Assembly (NCBI GenBank): GCA_026315105.1
Contig: CM048755.1
Coordinates: forward strand, 210,664,333-210,728,332
Direction of reading: 5' to 3'
From: Locusta migratoria
Taxonomy: Eukaryota > Arthropoda > Insecta > Orthoptera > Acrididae
DNA length: 64,000 nt
In this document: piece by piece, positions 1 through 9,315 of the stretch
Layout: each line of letters opens with the position of its first letter
Numbering within the stretch: position 1 is the stretch's first letter
Made by a program: the position numbers and the translations under genes
Notes under the pieces: model-generated
Databases searched by the model: none
What the model saw: the letters and a program-made list of their open reading frames with translations, nothing else
Told to the model about the DNA's origin: nothing

Positions 1-160
1 CGTCTGCACGGCCACTACGGTCGGGGGTTCGAATCCCCCCTCGGGCATGGATATTTGTGCCGTCCTAGTTCTTAAGTAGTTCATAAGTAGTTTGTAAGTT
101 TAGGGACTGATGACCCCGTAGTTAAGTCCCATAAGCTTAACAAACATTTGAACATTTTTT
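1..160 (+). mobile_element. SINE-A copy, cut by window edge
   Basis: tRNA-derived short retroposon. The B box (ggttcgaatcc) is visible near base 27, followed by the family body and the 3' end 'aacatttgaacatttttt'. The A-box half lies outside the window, so the true 5' end and target-site duplication cannot be seen. The sequence is very close to the other SINE-A copies, so this is a young insertion. Confidence 0.9.
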
Positions 161-385
161 ATAAATCCGGCATCTCAGCAGAAACCACTTATTTTGATGT
201 TTTTCTCTCTGCTTTTTTCTTTTCTTAAATTTCTGTGTGCTCACGACTTTATTTAGATTCACATTCGCGTAAACATTTTAGTGTACCCTCCCGCTCGTTT
301 ATTATTGTTCTGAAGGTACTTACGGTTAGGGTCCTACACTTCAATTGTTGTTTGGGCTTAGTATGGCTAGGGACTGTGTCTGCGG

Positions 386-1048
386 ATGCAATCTGAGTTG
401 GTGATTGTTCTTTCCCACCTTCAGGCAGCGTTGGCTGCGGTTGCGAAGCTTGAGGCTGCGGTGTATGGGCGCTCCTGCCGTCGATCGGTCGCGGGGGTCC
501 TACAGTCGCCCTGTGCGTCTGACGTGCCCACCGATCGGCCCGCGGCGTTGGCCAGTCCGGTCACTGCACGCGTGGAGGTCGCCCCCCCCCCCCCCCCCCC
601 CCCATCCGTGGTGGATTGGGAGGTCTTCCCGGCGCATGGCGGACGGCGTAAGACATTCTGGGGGGCCGATCGTGAGGCCCTCCCGGTCCGTCTTCCAAAC
701 AGGTTTGAGGTGCTTTCGGAGATGGCCAGTGTTCCTGAGCCGGATGGTACCACAAATCCTGTGGTCACCTCTCAATCAGCAAGATCCGGGCAATCTCAGA
801 GGCTGGGATTGCTTGTAGTAGGGAGCCGCAACGTTAGGCGGATAATGGGGACCCTTAGGTATTTGCCCAGTAAGGAGGAGAAGAAAGCCAATGTACACGC
901 CGTGTGCATACCGGGGGAAGTCGATCCAGATGTGGAAGTGGTTCTTCCGGATGCCATGAAGGGGACAGGGTGCAGCCAACAGTGGGTGGTTGCTCATGTC
1001 GGTAACAAGTGCAAGCTTTGTGTCGGAAGAGATTCTCTCCAGATTTGA
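386..1048 (+). pseudogene. LINE ORF1 with SGNH-esterase-like motifs, truncated
   Basis: 220-codon ORF. The N-terminal part is Leu/Ala-rich (LSHLQAALAAVAKLEAAV), as expected for a helical segment. A Pro run encoded by a 22-base C tract follows. The C-terminal half has LLVVGSRNVRR and VVAHVGNK, which resemble esterase block I (GDSxxR) and block III (HxGTND) of CR1-type ORF1 proteins. The catalytic Ser in block I sits in a modified context (GSRN). The frame stops at 1048, but coding similarity appears to resume in another frame ('SRFEQLSEVVET') just downstream, so a frameshift ended it. Role in the family: nucleic-acid or membrane-associated ORF1p; here inactive. Confidence 0.65.
582..603 (+). 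repeat. Poly-C run (22 bases) inside LINE ORF1
   Basis: Uninterrupted C tract coding for Pro residues in the ORF1 frame. Slippage or assembly error here could shift the frame, so the ORF1 length upstream and downstream should be read with care. Confidence 0.95.
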
Positions 1049-1439
1049 GCAGCTATCTGAGGTGGTAGAGACTGCCAGTCTTGATTGCGAGATGAAGGCA
1101 GAGCTGACCATATGCAGTATCGTCGACAGGACTGACTGCAGTCCTCTGGTATAGAGCCGAATGGAGGGTCTGAATCAGAGGCTCAGGCGGTTCTGTGACC
1201 GTGTAGACTGCAGATTCCTCGAATTGCGCCAAAGGGTGGTGGGTTTATGGGTTCCGTTACATATATCAGGAGTCCACTAAACGCAGGAAGCAGCTACACG
1301 GGTAGCAGGTGCTGTGTGGCGTGGACTGGGCCTTTTGTTTTTAGGATAGAGGGATACGGGGGAAGTCTTAAAGGGAACAGGTGGATCACAGGAGAACTGT
1401 AGATCTAGGAACTATCGGTATAACAGTTGTAAATTGTCG

Positions 1440-1712
1440 TAGCTGTGTCGGTAAAGTACCAGAACTCCAGGCATTAATAGAAAGCACCGAAATACATCAT
1501 TATAGGCAGTGAAAGTTAGCTCAAGCCGGAATTAAGTTCATCCTAAGTTTTTGCAAAAGATCTAACTGTGTTCGAAAAGGATAGATTAAACAAAATAGGT
1601 GGAGGCGTGTTTGTCTCTGTCAAAAGTAGTCTTTTGTGTAGCGAAGTTGGAGGGGATAGTTCCTGTGAACTATTATGGGTAGAGGTTGTAATCAAAAATC
1701 GTAAGAAGTAAA
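1440..1712 (+). pseudogene. LINE ORF2 endonuclease remnant
   Basis: Around 1434-1712 one frame reads fragments like KVPELQALIEST and, after a frameshift, DRLNKIGGGVFVSVKSSL then SCELLWVEVV. These match the N-terminal half of an apurinic/apyrimidinic-type endonuclease (EEP fold), where 'GGGV' lines up with the conserved Gly-rich strand. The catalytic GDFN and SDH motifs lie in the deleted part. Frame breaks show decay. Confidence 0.6.
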
Positions 1713-1725
1713 TAATTGGTTCCAT

Positions 1726-2320
1726 ATGAGTACGAAAAGAAATCCGTTAAACATTTTTTATAAGATAAATCAATCGAATGTTAAGTCCGTAAACTCCACT
1801 AAATACCCAGGAATTACTATTACATCAGACTTAAACTGGAAAGAACACGTCGATAATGTCGTAGGAAAGGCGAACCAGAGACTGTGTTTTATTGGCAAAA
1901 CGCTTCAAAGATGCAACAGAACTACTAAAGAGAATACATACACTACACTTGTCCGTCCTCATTTGGAGTATTGCTGCCCAGTGTGGGATCCTTATCAAGT
2001 GAGTTTGACGGAAGCCATGGAAAGAGTCCAAATAAGGGCATCTCGTTTTGTATTGTCACGATACAGGGGAGACAGCATCACGGAAATGATACAGCAGGAT
2101 CTGGGATGGGAATCATAACAACGGCGTTTATCGCTGCAGCGGTGTATACTTACGAAACTACAATCACAAACATTCTCCTCCGAATGCGAAAATATATTGT
2201 TGACTCCCACATACATGGGTAGAAATGATCATCAAAATAAAATACGAGAAATCAGAGCTCGAAAGGAGAGATTCAGATTTTCTTTCTTTCCGCGCGCTAT
2301 TCGAGAGTGGAATGGTAGAT
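1726..2320 (+). pseudogene. LINE reverse transcriptase C-terminal fragment
   Basis: 130-codon frame with STKYPGITITSDLNWKEHV, TTLVRPHLEYCCPVWDPYQ and VQIRASRFVLSRY, the usual region after the RT palm in CR1-like LINEs. It stops early at 2118; homologous sequence continues to about 2320 in other frames ('FPRAIREWNGR'). The YADD catalytic motif is absent because the upstream part is deleted. Confidence 0.8.
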
Positions 2321-2398
2321 GAATAGTATAAAGGTGGTTCGATGAACCCTCTCCATGCACTTAAATGTTATTTGCAGAGTATCCCATGTAGATGTAGA

Positions 2399-2752
2399 CA
2401 CATCGATTATGACGAATTTAAGTATTTGTAAATATGTGGTTGAATTGTAATGTTTGGTGGCCCATTCTCAAACAATTTTTGTGATTATGTCTTCGCAGTG
2501 CACTTTTTATCTCTTCCTCTTGCTACCCACAGTTCTAGCACAGTCTGACAAACATACATATCAGACTGTGGTTCCACCTACAATTGTTATAATTTTTCCT
2601 TCTTTTCAAGGAATGGACTCACCAGCAACATTAATTTAAATGCTGTTGTACAGACTATTATCAAAAGAAAAACGCCGCATGTCTGTTTACTAGAGTTTGA
2701 AACTGTTTTCAACACTATGCAACAGTTGTAAGATTGCCAAACTTGCCACGGT
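2399..2752. other. Unassigned AT-rich interval
   Basis: No convincing gene or repeat boundary seen. The 61-codon ORF at 2454-2639 is short, hydrophobic and resembles nothing I recognise. Confidence 0.6.
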
Positions 2753-2961
2753 GCCGGGCGCCGTGGCTCAGCGCGCCCGGTAGAGGGCTGAACGTCCTCT
2801 GTAGTATAAAATCTGAGCCAAAATCACATCGAACAAGAACGAACAAACACGACTAGCGTCAGAAACGAACAGAGCGACCCATAGAAAGGGGGAAAAAATA
2901 CCGTCTCGCTGCGAAGCGCGCGGTTGCTTGTCGTCGGACGTTCGAGTCCTCCCTGGGGCAT

Positions 2962-3017
<56 letters not shown>

Positions 3018-3115
3018 GTCCTTAGGTTAGTTTACCTTAGTTTAAGTAGTTTGTAAGCTACGGACTGATGACCACGCAGTTTGGTCCGAAAGATTTAAAA
3101 ACATTTGGACATTTT
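2753..3115 (+). mobile_element. SINE-B composite with foreign block in the head
   Basis: Starts 'gccgggcgccgtggctcagcg', ends with the SINE-B tail. Between the A-box half and the B box (gttcgagtcc near 2940) lies about 130 bp ('ggctgaacgtcctctgtag...acgaacagagcgacccatag...ggggaaaaaat') that is absent from the other copies and ends in a short A tract. It looks like a second retroposon inserted into, or fused with, the head. The body is expanded by a TG microsatellite. Confidence 0.7.
2963..3014 (+). repeat. (TG)n microsatellite
   Basis: About 26 TG units directly after the SINE tRNA-like head, where other SINE-B copies have only a few 'tg' or 'ca' pairs. It probably expanded from that seed. 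Confidence 0.95.
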
Positions 3116-3569
3116 TTTGCCAAACTTTCACAACTGTTTTACGTTTGCTAGACTGGCAACTGTCGTAAGTTTTTGTTTGTTGTAGTTGGCTTGCAGTGTG
3201 AAGGCACCTTAACGGTTACTGTGGCAGCCACTTCCCCACTTCCCTCTGTGACTGTCACGCTTCCATCCTTTCTATGGCTCTCCGTGCCGTAACTTTGAAT
3301 AAGTCACGTTGGTGTTGCATTGCACTACCTGCTTACTACACTATCTGAACGCAAGTGCTTGTGTAATTCGTTTGGTAGAGTAAATACAATTCAACACCAA
3401 CCTATTCTGCACTCTGCAGCAACTTTCTGTTCTTACCACTATATCAGTTGCCGTAATGTTGTTGTCTCCACTCCCGATAGAAAGACTTCGAACCATTCTG
3501 CGAATGGCAATACTTCAGAACCTAAATATCTCAATTGATCTTTTAATTGTTTTGACCAGCGTCAGTATT
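3116..3569. other. Unassigned interval
   Basis: No supportable gene. The two short ORFs (3320-3538 and 3456-3692) overlap, and the second runs into a SINE. Confidence 0.6.
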
Positions 3570-3948
3570 CTGGGCCGTGGCGGGTTAGCCGTGCGCATTG
3601 GGACGCCGTGTTGCGGGGCGCGCGGCCGATCTCCAGACGTTCAAATGTTTGTTAAGCTTAAGGGACTTAACTGCGGAGTCATCAGTCCCTAAACTTACAA
3701 ACTACTTATGAACTACCTTACACTAAAGACGACACAAACTTCCATGCCCGAGGGGGAATTCGAACCCCCGACCGTAGGGGCCGTGCAGACTGTGACTGGC
3801 GCGCCGCAGTCCCCTCAGCCACCGCGGCCGGCGGCCGTTCTCCGTCGGGTTTTCGAAACCTCTCACGGGGATGTGTGTGTGTGTTGTCCTTAGGGACTAA
3901 TGACCAAGCAGTTGAATCCCACAGATTTACAAACGTTTGAACATTCAG
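3570..3948 (+). mobile_element. SINE-B copy split by a SINE-A insertion
   Basis: Head 3570-3634 ('ggccgtggcgggttagccg...') and remainder 3832-3948 (B box, 'atgtgtgtgtgtgttgtcc' and tail to 'gtttgaacattca') join into one SINE-B when the middle is removed. The junction repeats are described under the inner copy. Confidence 0.85.
3635..3831 (-). mobile_element. SINE-A nested in SINE-B, with TSD
   Basis: Complete minus-strand SINE-A. It is flanked by 'cggccgatctcc' (3623-3634) and 'cggccgttctcc' (3832-3843), a 12-bp target-site duplication with one mismatch. This shows SINE-A moved after the SINE-B copy was already in place. Confidence 0.9.
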
Positions 3949-4648
3949 TATTGTGGCGTTCTTAGACTTCTACACCCCACAGATATGCGACTCTGTTTGC
4001 AATACAGCTGAACAACCAAATAAGTAAGCTACAAAATGCTCGAAGTGTCACAGCGCAACAATCGAGAACAGCTCCTAATGCACCAACAACCCAACCACAT
4101 CGAAGTCTGGACTCTTTATGTCTTACGACATTCACCCACCTAGTGCACCAAAAGGTTCACAAGTTCACAGCCGCACCTAGCGTTAATACCAATAAACAAG
4201 TAATACACATTAGCTTCTAAAACACGTATATAATTTCTTGCATCACATCCACAGATCAGCCATCGAGACCTGCTCCTCTTTCCTTTAACATGTGCTAACA
4301 AAGCACATCATACCATTGTCTAACGCCTTGCGGTACCCCATTCCGCAATAGATTTACTGTCGATAACCAAATGTGGGGACAGAAGTCTATCATACCCAGA
4401 CATTACCCCACCTTATCTTCCAGATTTATGCTCTCATCGGATATCACCTGCTTTACAACAGTGATTCCCCAATCTTTCTTTTTATGGGACCCACAAATTT
4501 TTGGCTGTATTTTCGCAACCCACTATAGTGACTACATAGCAGTTAATAGTAGTGTAGAATTATATTTAATGTGATTTGCGGTGTTCATATTTTTAAAAAT
4601 ATCGAGAATCCGATATTTAGAAATCTATCCTTATCGACCCTGCATATA
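3949..4648. other. Unassigned AT-rich interval
   Basis: Contains a 67-codon ORF (4371-4574) with no recognisable motif. No repeat ends or splice-bounded exon could be supported. Confidence 0.6.
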
Positions 4649-4894
4649 CAGTAAAAGTCCGATAGTCCGGCATCCCATAGTTCGGAACGCCCGATGGTCC
4701 GGCAACAGGATCCAAGGGGATTTGTTTTTGTTTTGATGCTGCCGTTACTGCTGCAGTTACGCTAACGTCACCGATCGACTGTTCACGTAAGTCGATGCGG
4801 TATTTTGCCGGTCACAACAATGTTCCGCCAGCGAACGTCAATGACGCAGACGCCATTATTAGCATCAGAAGCATTTAGACCTTACTCAGCAGAC
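4649..4894 (+). mobile_element. Possible pogo/Tigger-like transposon end
   Basis: 'ta|cagtaaaagtccgatagtcc' followed by two more 'gt(t/c)cgg' units resembles the ends of jerky/pogo-type DNA elements that begin CAGT next to a TA. Only this end is seen; no transposase and no opposite end nearby. Confidence 0.4.
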
Positions 4895-4917
4895 CAACAC
4901 CACCTAGAAGACAAGGC
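4895..4917 (+). repeat. Orphan arm of the foldback element seen at 24898-25094
   Basis: 23 bases beginning 'caacaccacctagaagac' match the right-arm terminus of the 197-bp foldback element with one mismatch. The match stops where SINE-A sequence begins, so the rest was lost or displaced. Confidence 0.65.
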
Positions 4918-5086
4918 GCTCCAGTCACGGTCTGCACGGCCACTACGGTCGGGGTTCGAATCCCCCCTCGGGCATGGATATTTGTGTCGTCCTTAGTCTT
5001 AGTTATTTCTTAAGTAGCTTGTAAGTTTAGGGACTGATGACCCTGTAGTTAAGTCCCATAAGCTATACAAACATTTGAACATTTTG
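4918..5086 (+). mobile_element. SINE-A, 5'-truncated or recombinant
   Basis: Begins inside the head at 'gcgctccagtcacggtc' and runs to 'aacattttg'. The A box is missing, replaced by the foldback arm, so it is unlikely to be transcribed by pol III. The B box is present (ggttcgaatcc). Confidence 0.88.
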
Positions 5087-5604
5087 TAGCATTTTTGCAT
5101 TTGCAAGTTAGATTGCCTTGGGTACTAATGCTACAAAGAATATTCAGTCACAAGAAGTGACACCATTTAAAGCAGAAGTACTTACTCATTCTGTGATTTA
5201 ATAACGGAGAATACCAAATCTATTAAGATTCGTCAACGTGGAGTCCTCTATAAAATGCAGAAAGGTATGAAAAACAGTGGCAGGCTAAAATGAAATAGAA
5301 CACAAACAATATGCATACAAAGCGTTTTAATCGAGCAGTTTACACAGATTCGTATGCCAGGAAATTTTACATGAGCCCACAAAACATTATGTGACAAACG
5401 AGGTTATGTTTTTTTATTGAAAAAAAAAATGGAATCACTTCATCCAATCTATATAACATGTCCATGCAAAACTAAGGCAGATTATGATCAATATAATCAC
5501 ACTGCAAATGAAGGAGTGAAATATACACAAGAAGCCTTAAACTGTAATCACAATGCTGTGAAACTAGATTCTGCATCATGTCATGACAAGTGATTTGAGG
5601 TTTT
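5087..5604. other. Unassigned AT-rich interval
   Basis: No ORF, repeat boundary or RNA-like structure noticed between two SINEs. Confidence 0.6.
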
Positions 5605-5616
5605 GACATGTGTTAA

Positions 5617-5814
5617 ATGTTCAAATGTTTGTAGAACTTATGGGACTTAACTACGGGGTCATCAGTCCCTAAGCTTACAAACTACTTATGAACTACCTTA
5701 TACTTAGGACGCCACAAATATCCATGCCCGAGGGGGGATTCGAGCCCCCGACCGTAGTGGCCGTGCAGACCGTGACTGGAGCGCCTCAGGCCCCTCGGCC
5801 ACCGCGGCCGGCGT
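5617..5814 (-). mobile_element. SINE-A with TSD
   Basis: Full-length minus-strand copy. Flanks 'gacatgtgttaa' (5605-5616) and 'gatatgtgttaa' (5815-5826) form a 12-bp duplication with one mismatch. Confidence 0.93.
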
Positions 5815-5958
5815 GATATGTGTTAAGGCGCAAGTATGTCCGCTTAATAACTTAATGACCACATGCTCGAAATTTTTAATATTGGCTTTTACAAATAACT
5901 AATTTGCCAATCAGAAGCTACGAGAAGTTAATGTTCAGTTTCTGATTCAGATTTCTCG

Positions 5959-6159
5959 GCCGTCCGCGGTGGCCGAGGGGACTGCGGCGCGCCAGTGACG
6001 GTCTGCACGGCCACTACGGTCGGGGGTTCGAATCCCCCCTCGGGCATCGGTATTTGTGCCGCCCTTAGTGTTAGCTAGTTCATAAGTAGTTTGTAAGTTT
6101 AGGAACTGATGACCCTGTAGTTAAGTCCCATAAGCTATACAAACATTTGAACATTTTTT
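5959..6159 (+). mobile_element. SINE-A with TSD
   Basis: Full-length copy starting 'gccgtccgcggtggccgag'. Perfect 12-bp duplication 'tcagatttctcg' at 5947-5958 and 6160-6171. Confidence 0.93.
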
Positions 6160-6421
6160 TCAGATTTCTCGAATGTATTACTATGCAAGGTCTCAAAGAC
6201 CTTTCAGTTCCCAGATACCCACTACTAGTAGACCGCAGTCCAACCCATAAAGTATAAATGATAACTATTGTCATCTAAGTCACCTCGAATTAAGAATACG
6301 AGTTTTCGCGTTATATTTTCTCGTATTTCAAGTTTACCTCCCCCTCACATTGAGCGCTGTTGTCCTCTGCTTCCGTATCGTAACATAGGCCTTACAACCC
6401 TTACGTACTGATTTGTAATTT

Positions 6422-6740
6422 GCCTTTTCATTCCCTAATAGCGCCCGGGAAGAAATATCATCAATATCTCTCCGATAGAAGTCTGATTTCTCTTATTTTA
6501 TTATGATGATTATTTCTACCTATGTAACTGGCAGTTAAAAATATATTTTCGTATTCGGAGGAAAATGCTGGTATTCGAAATTTCGTAAGTAGATCTCACC
6601 GCAGGAAGAAACATTTCCGTGACAGCCTCTCCCCGGCTTCACAATAATACAAAACGAGCTGCCCTTCTTTGTACTCTTCAGATGCCCTCCGTCACTTCTA
6701 CGTGATAACGATCTCATACAGCACAACAATTGCTCAGCAG
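6422..6740 (-). mobile_element. CR1-like LINE 3' fragment
   Basis: Minus-strand sequence related to 44580-44900: 'aatagcgc(c/g)cgggaagaaa', then the RT tail region ('acaaaacgagctgcccttct'). A 64-codon frame (6535-6729) is a broken piece of it. Both the 3' tail and 5' parts are missing. Confidence 0.65.
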
Positions 6741-6747
6741 AGGACGG

Positions 6748-6957
6748 AAAAGTTCAAATATTCAAATGCTTGTAAACCTATCGGACCAAACTGCTATGGT
6801 GATCAGTCCCTTCACTTACAAACTGCTTAAACTATCTTACACTAAGGACAGAACACACACACCCATGCCCGAGGGAGGACTCGAACCTCTTGTGGGAGCG
6901 GCCGCCCAGTCCGTAGCATGCTGCCTTAAACCCCACGACTAGTCCTGCGGGGCCCGG
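6748..6957 (-). mobile_element. SINE-B copy
   Basis: Minus strand: tail 'gttcaaatattcaaatgcttg', body 'ggaccaaactgctatggtgatcagtcc', B-box complement 'ggactcgaacct', head to 'gcggggcccgg'. No clear duplication. Confidence 0.85.
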
Positions 6958-7293
6958 ACAAGTCTACTGTAGGCCGTATGTTCAGTGGTTATGTTGCATA
7001 TTCTGTTCTGCCAGTATAACGCAGTCTTTCGTTCGCCTTCTTTTCAGTTTGAGTCGGTCGTAATTTTAATAGCTGATTAACATAGCGGTCATGTCACCTT
7101 CACCTACCTGCATGTCTGGCCGTATCTGGAAGGTTGTTGCCAAGGGCACAATTATGACGCAGCCCGCCAGCTCTCACACAGCCGCAGCAGCAGAAGCCAG
7201 TGACGGCAAGCAAGCTGCGAAGCAATATTTGTTATGGGTAGAGTACCTAGATCTGGGATGGCGAACCAGTGGCACGCGACTAAATAATTTGGG
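6958..7293. other. Unassigned interval between SINE-B and a LINE
   Basis: The 80-codon ORF 7091-7333 runs into the LINE tail, so it is not a gene. Nothing else recognised. Confidence 0.55.
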
Positions 7294-8475
7294 CACATCT
7301 ACATCTACATACATACTCTGCAATGCACCGTAAGGTGCGTGGCGGAGGGTACACTGTACCACTACTAGGCATTTCCTTTCCTATTCCACTCCCAAATTGA
7401 ACGAGGAAAAAAAGAATGCCTATATGCCTCCGTACGAGCCCTAATTTCTTGTCTTTGTGATCTTTATGCGAAATGTAATAGGCGGCAGCAAGATCATACT
7501 ACACTCAGCTTCAAATTCCGGCCCTCTAAATTTACTTAACAGAAATTCACGAAAAGAACGCGTCTTTCTTCCAGCGATCCCCAATTGAGTTGCCGGAGCA
7601 TTTCCGTGACACTCGCTCATTGGTCGAACCTACCGGTAACAAATCTAGCTGCTCGCCTCTGAACCGCCTCTATGTCATCCTTTAAACTGATCTGCTGTGG
7701 GTCCCAATCACTTGAGCAATACTCAAGACGTGGTCGTACAAGCGTTTTATACGCGGTCTCCTTTACAGGTGAAGTACATCTTCCCAAAATTCTCCCAATA
7801 AACCGAAGTCGGCTATCCGCCTTACTCACAATTGTCCTTACATGCTCGTTCCATTTCATATCGCTCTGCAATTTTACGCCTAGATATTTGAACGACGCGA
7901 CAACATCAAGAAGCTCACTACTAATGCTGTATTCGAACATTATAGGATTGTTTTTTCTAGTCATGCGCATCACCTTACATTTTTCTACATTGAGAGCTAG
8001 CTGCTATTCTTCGCACCAACTAGAAATTTTGTCTAAGTCATCCTGTATGCTATTACAGTCAGTTACAGAGGACACCCTCCCATACACCACAAATTACAAC
8101 TTACTCTGTCCATCAGATCATTTATATAGATAGAAAATAATAGCGGTCCTACCACACTCGCCTGGGGCACGCCTGACGATACACTCGTCTCTGATGAACA
8201 CTCGCCCACGAGAACAACGTACTGCGTTCTATTACTTAGGAAGTCTTCCAGCCAGTCACAAATCTGTGAACCTATTCCATAAGCTCGTATCTTCGTTAGC
8301 AGTTTTCAGTGTGGCACCGCGTCGAACGCCTTTTTGAAGTCGAGAAAAACACAATCTGCCTGTTGCCCTTCATCCATGGCTCGCAATATGTCATGTGAGA
8401 AAAGGGCAAGCTGAGTTTCACATGAACGATGTTTCCTAAACCCGTGCTGATTCATCAGTTTTAATAATTTACTTG
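7294..8475 (-). mobile_element. CR1-like LINE (second subfamily), 5'-truncated
   Basis: The 3' end at 7294 shows the complement of repeated 'atgtag' units, then the 3' UTR ('aaggtgcgtggcggagggta'). Coding sequence runs back to the RT fingers near 8450. Shares its 3' UTR and subfamily with 18709-19592. 5' truncation is the normal outcome of target-primed reverse transcription. Confidence 0.88.
7600..8465 (-). pseudogene. LINE reverse transcriptase, catalytic loop deleted
   Basis: In order: HGFRKHRSCETQL, FLDFKKAFDAVPH, GVPQASVVGPLLFSIYINDL, then FKYLGVKLQSDMKWNEHV, LVRPRLEYCSSDWDPQQ and RRAARFVTGRFD. Compared with the sister copy at 18810-18850, about 20-30 bases are missing around 8105-8115, exactly where that copy encodes the FADD-type catalytic motif. 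There are also frame breaks near 8000-8110. The protein is dead; the deletion of the metal-binding motif alone would abolish polymerase activity. Confidence 0.8.
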
Positions 8476-8479
8476 CCTA

Positions 8480-8790
8480 ATTTGGCGGATTTGGCTCGTC
8501 TGAATTTGAAGACAAAGTACCAAACGATGATTTCGTGTGGCATTTTTGGCCGTTAGACCCCAGCTGGGATCGTGTTGGGACTTCCTGGTGCAAGTCTTTA
8601 GGTGACGCCACTTGGGCATCATTCATGATGGTGAAATGATGATGAAAACAACACAACACCCAGACCCCGAAGTGGAGAAACTCTCCGACTGGACCTGGAA
8701 TCGAACCCGGGTTCCCTGTGTGGCAATCTACTGTCCACTTGCCTGCGAAGGCGGACGGTACCAAAATGCATCGTCATCGGGATATCAGTG
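8480..8790 (-). mobile_element. SINE-C, tRNA-headed retroposon
   Basis: On the minus strand a B box (gggttcgattcc, 8698-8709) is preceded by a tRNA-like segment and followed by a body 'gtctgggtgttgtgttg' and 'aaagacttgcaccagg'. I recognise this body as a common arthropod repeat; it is unrelated to SINE-A/B. The ORFs across it are accidental. Confidence 0.6.
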
Positions 8791-9210
8791 GCGCCAGTTC
8801 CACGTGATGGATAAATGTCGGAACGTTAGACCACACATGAGTTGGCCGTGCGGGCTGTGGAGCGGAAGGGGCGCGAAACGAACTACGGTACAGGCGCAAT
8901 GACTTGGACCCTGTTATGGAGTATGCTGCGAGCAGCACTCGGAAGTTATTGTTGGAATCCGACAACTAATTGCGATGTATTGTTAACAGCAGGGGCGAAT
9001 TTTGGGGGTGGGGGGCAAGATTAATTCAAAGATAAGTTAAGTAATTTTAAGTAAACACCACATGATATTACGTATCTGTTTTGTTACTCATATTCGAAGG
9101 ATAATTTGTGCCGAAGCCCCTATTACTTTACTGAGATCAAGCTTTTTTTATTGTTGACATTAAAACATAAAAAATTTAACTTAATAACTGATACACTACT
9201 GGTTAACAGT
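8791..9210. other. Unassigned interval
   Basis: No repeat or gene that I can support. The ORF at 8842-9024 is a shadow of GC-richer sequence. Confidence 0.55.
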
Positions 9211-9211
9211 G

Positions 9212-9315
9212 AGTCCGCGGTGGAGTGGCCGAGCCCTCTAAGGAGCCTTGCTGGGGTGCGCGCGGTTGCTTGCCATTGTAGGTTCGAGTCCTCCCTTCGG
9301 CATAGGTGTGTATAT
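9212..9315 (+). mobile_element. SINE-B head fragment, tail missing
   Basis: 'tccgcggtggagtggccgag' (A box) and 'aggttcgagtcctccc' (B box) of a type-II tRNA-like head followed by 'gcataggtgtgtat'. The body and 3' end are absent. A 3'-truncated retroposon points to a later deletion. Confidence 0.65.

Larger units (their letters stand above)
240..2398 (+). mobile_element. CR1-like LINE with internal deletion
   Basis: Non-LTR retrotransposon. An ORF1 remnant with esterase-like motifs comes first, then the N-terminal endonuclease part of ORF2, then an abrupt jump at about 1715-1726 to the C-terminal end of the reverse transcriptase, then a 3' UTR ending 'gtagatgtaga'. The endonuclease C-terminus and most of the RT palm are missing, so it cannot move by itself. 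Copies at 44506-45413 and 6422-6740 share its 3' end. CR1-type ORF1 proteins are known to carry an SGNH-esterase domain, which supports the clade call. The 5' boundary is approximate. Confidence 0.8.

Noticed and set aside
1..105. Possible functional tRNA genes (A and B boxes in SINE-A heads)
   Set aside because: All copies continue into the same SINE body, have duplications at their ends, and the acceptor stems do not form proper tRNAs.
386..1048. Host gene with Pro-rich linker
   Set aside because: Esterase-like blocks, the downstream endonuclease/RT pieces on the same strand and the LINE 3' end show it is ORF1 of a retrotransposon.
2963..3014. TG tract as a regulatory or Z-DNA element
   Set aside because: It is simply an expanded part of the SINE-B body; nothing else supports a regulatory role.
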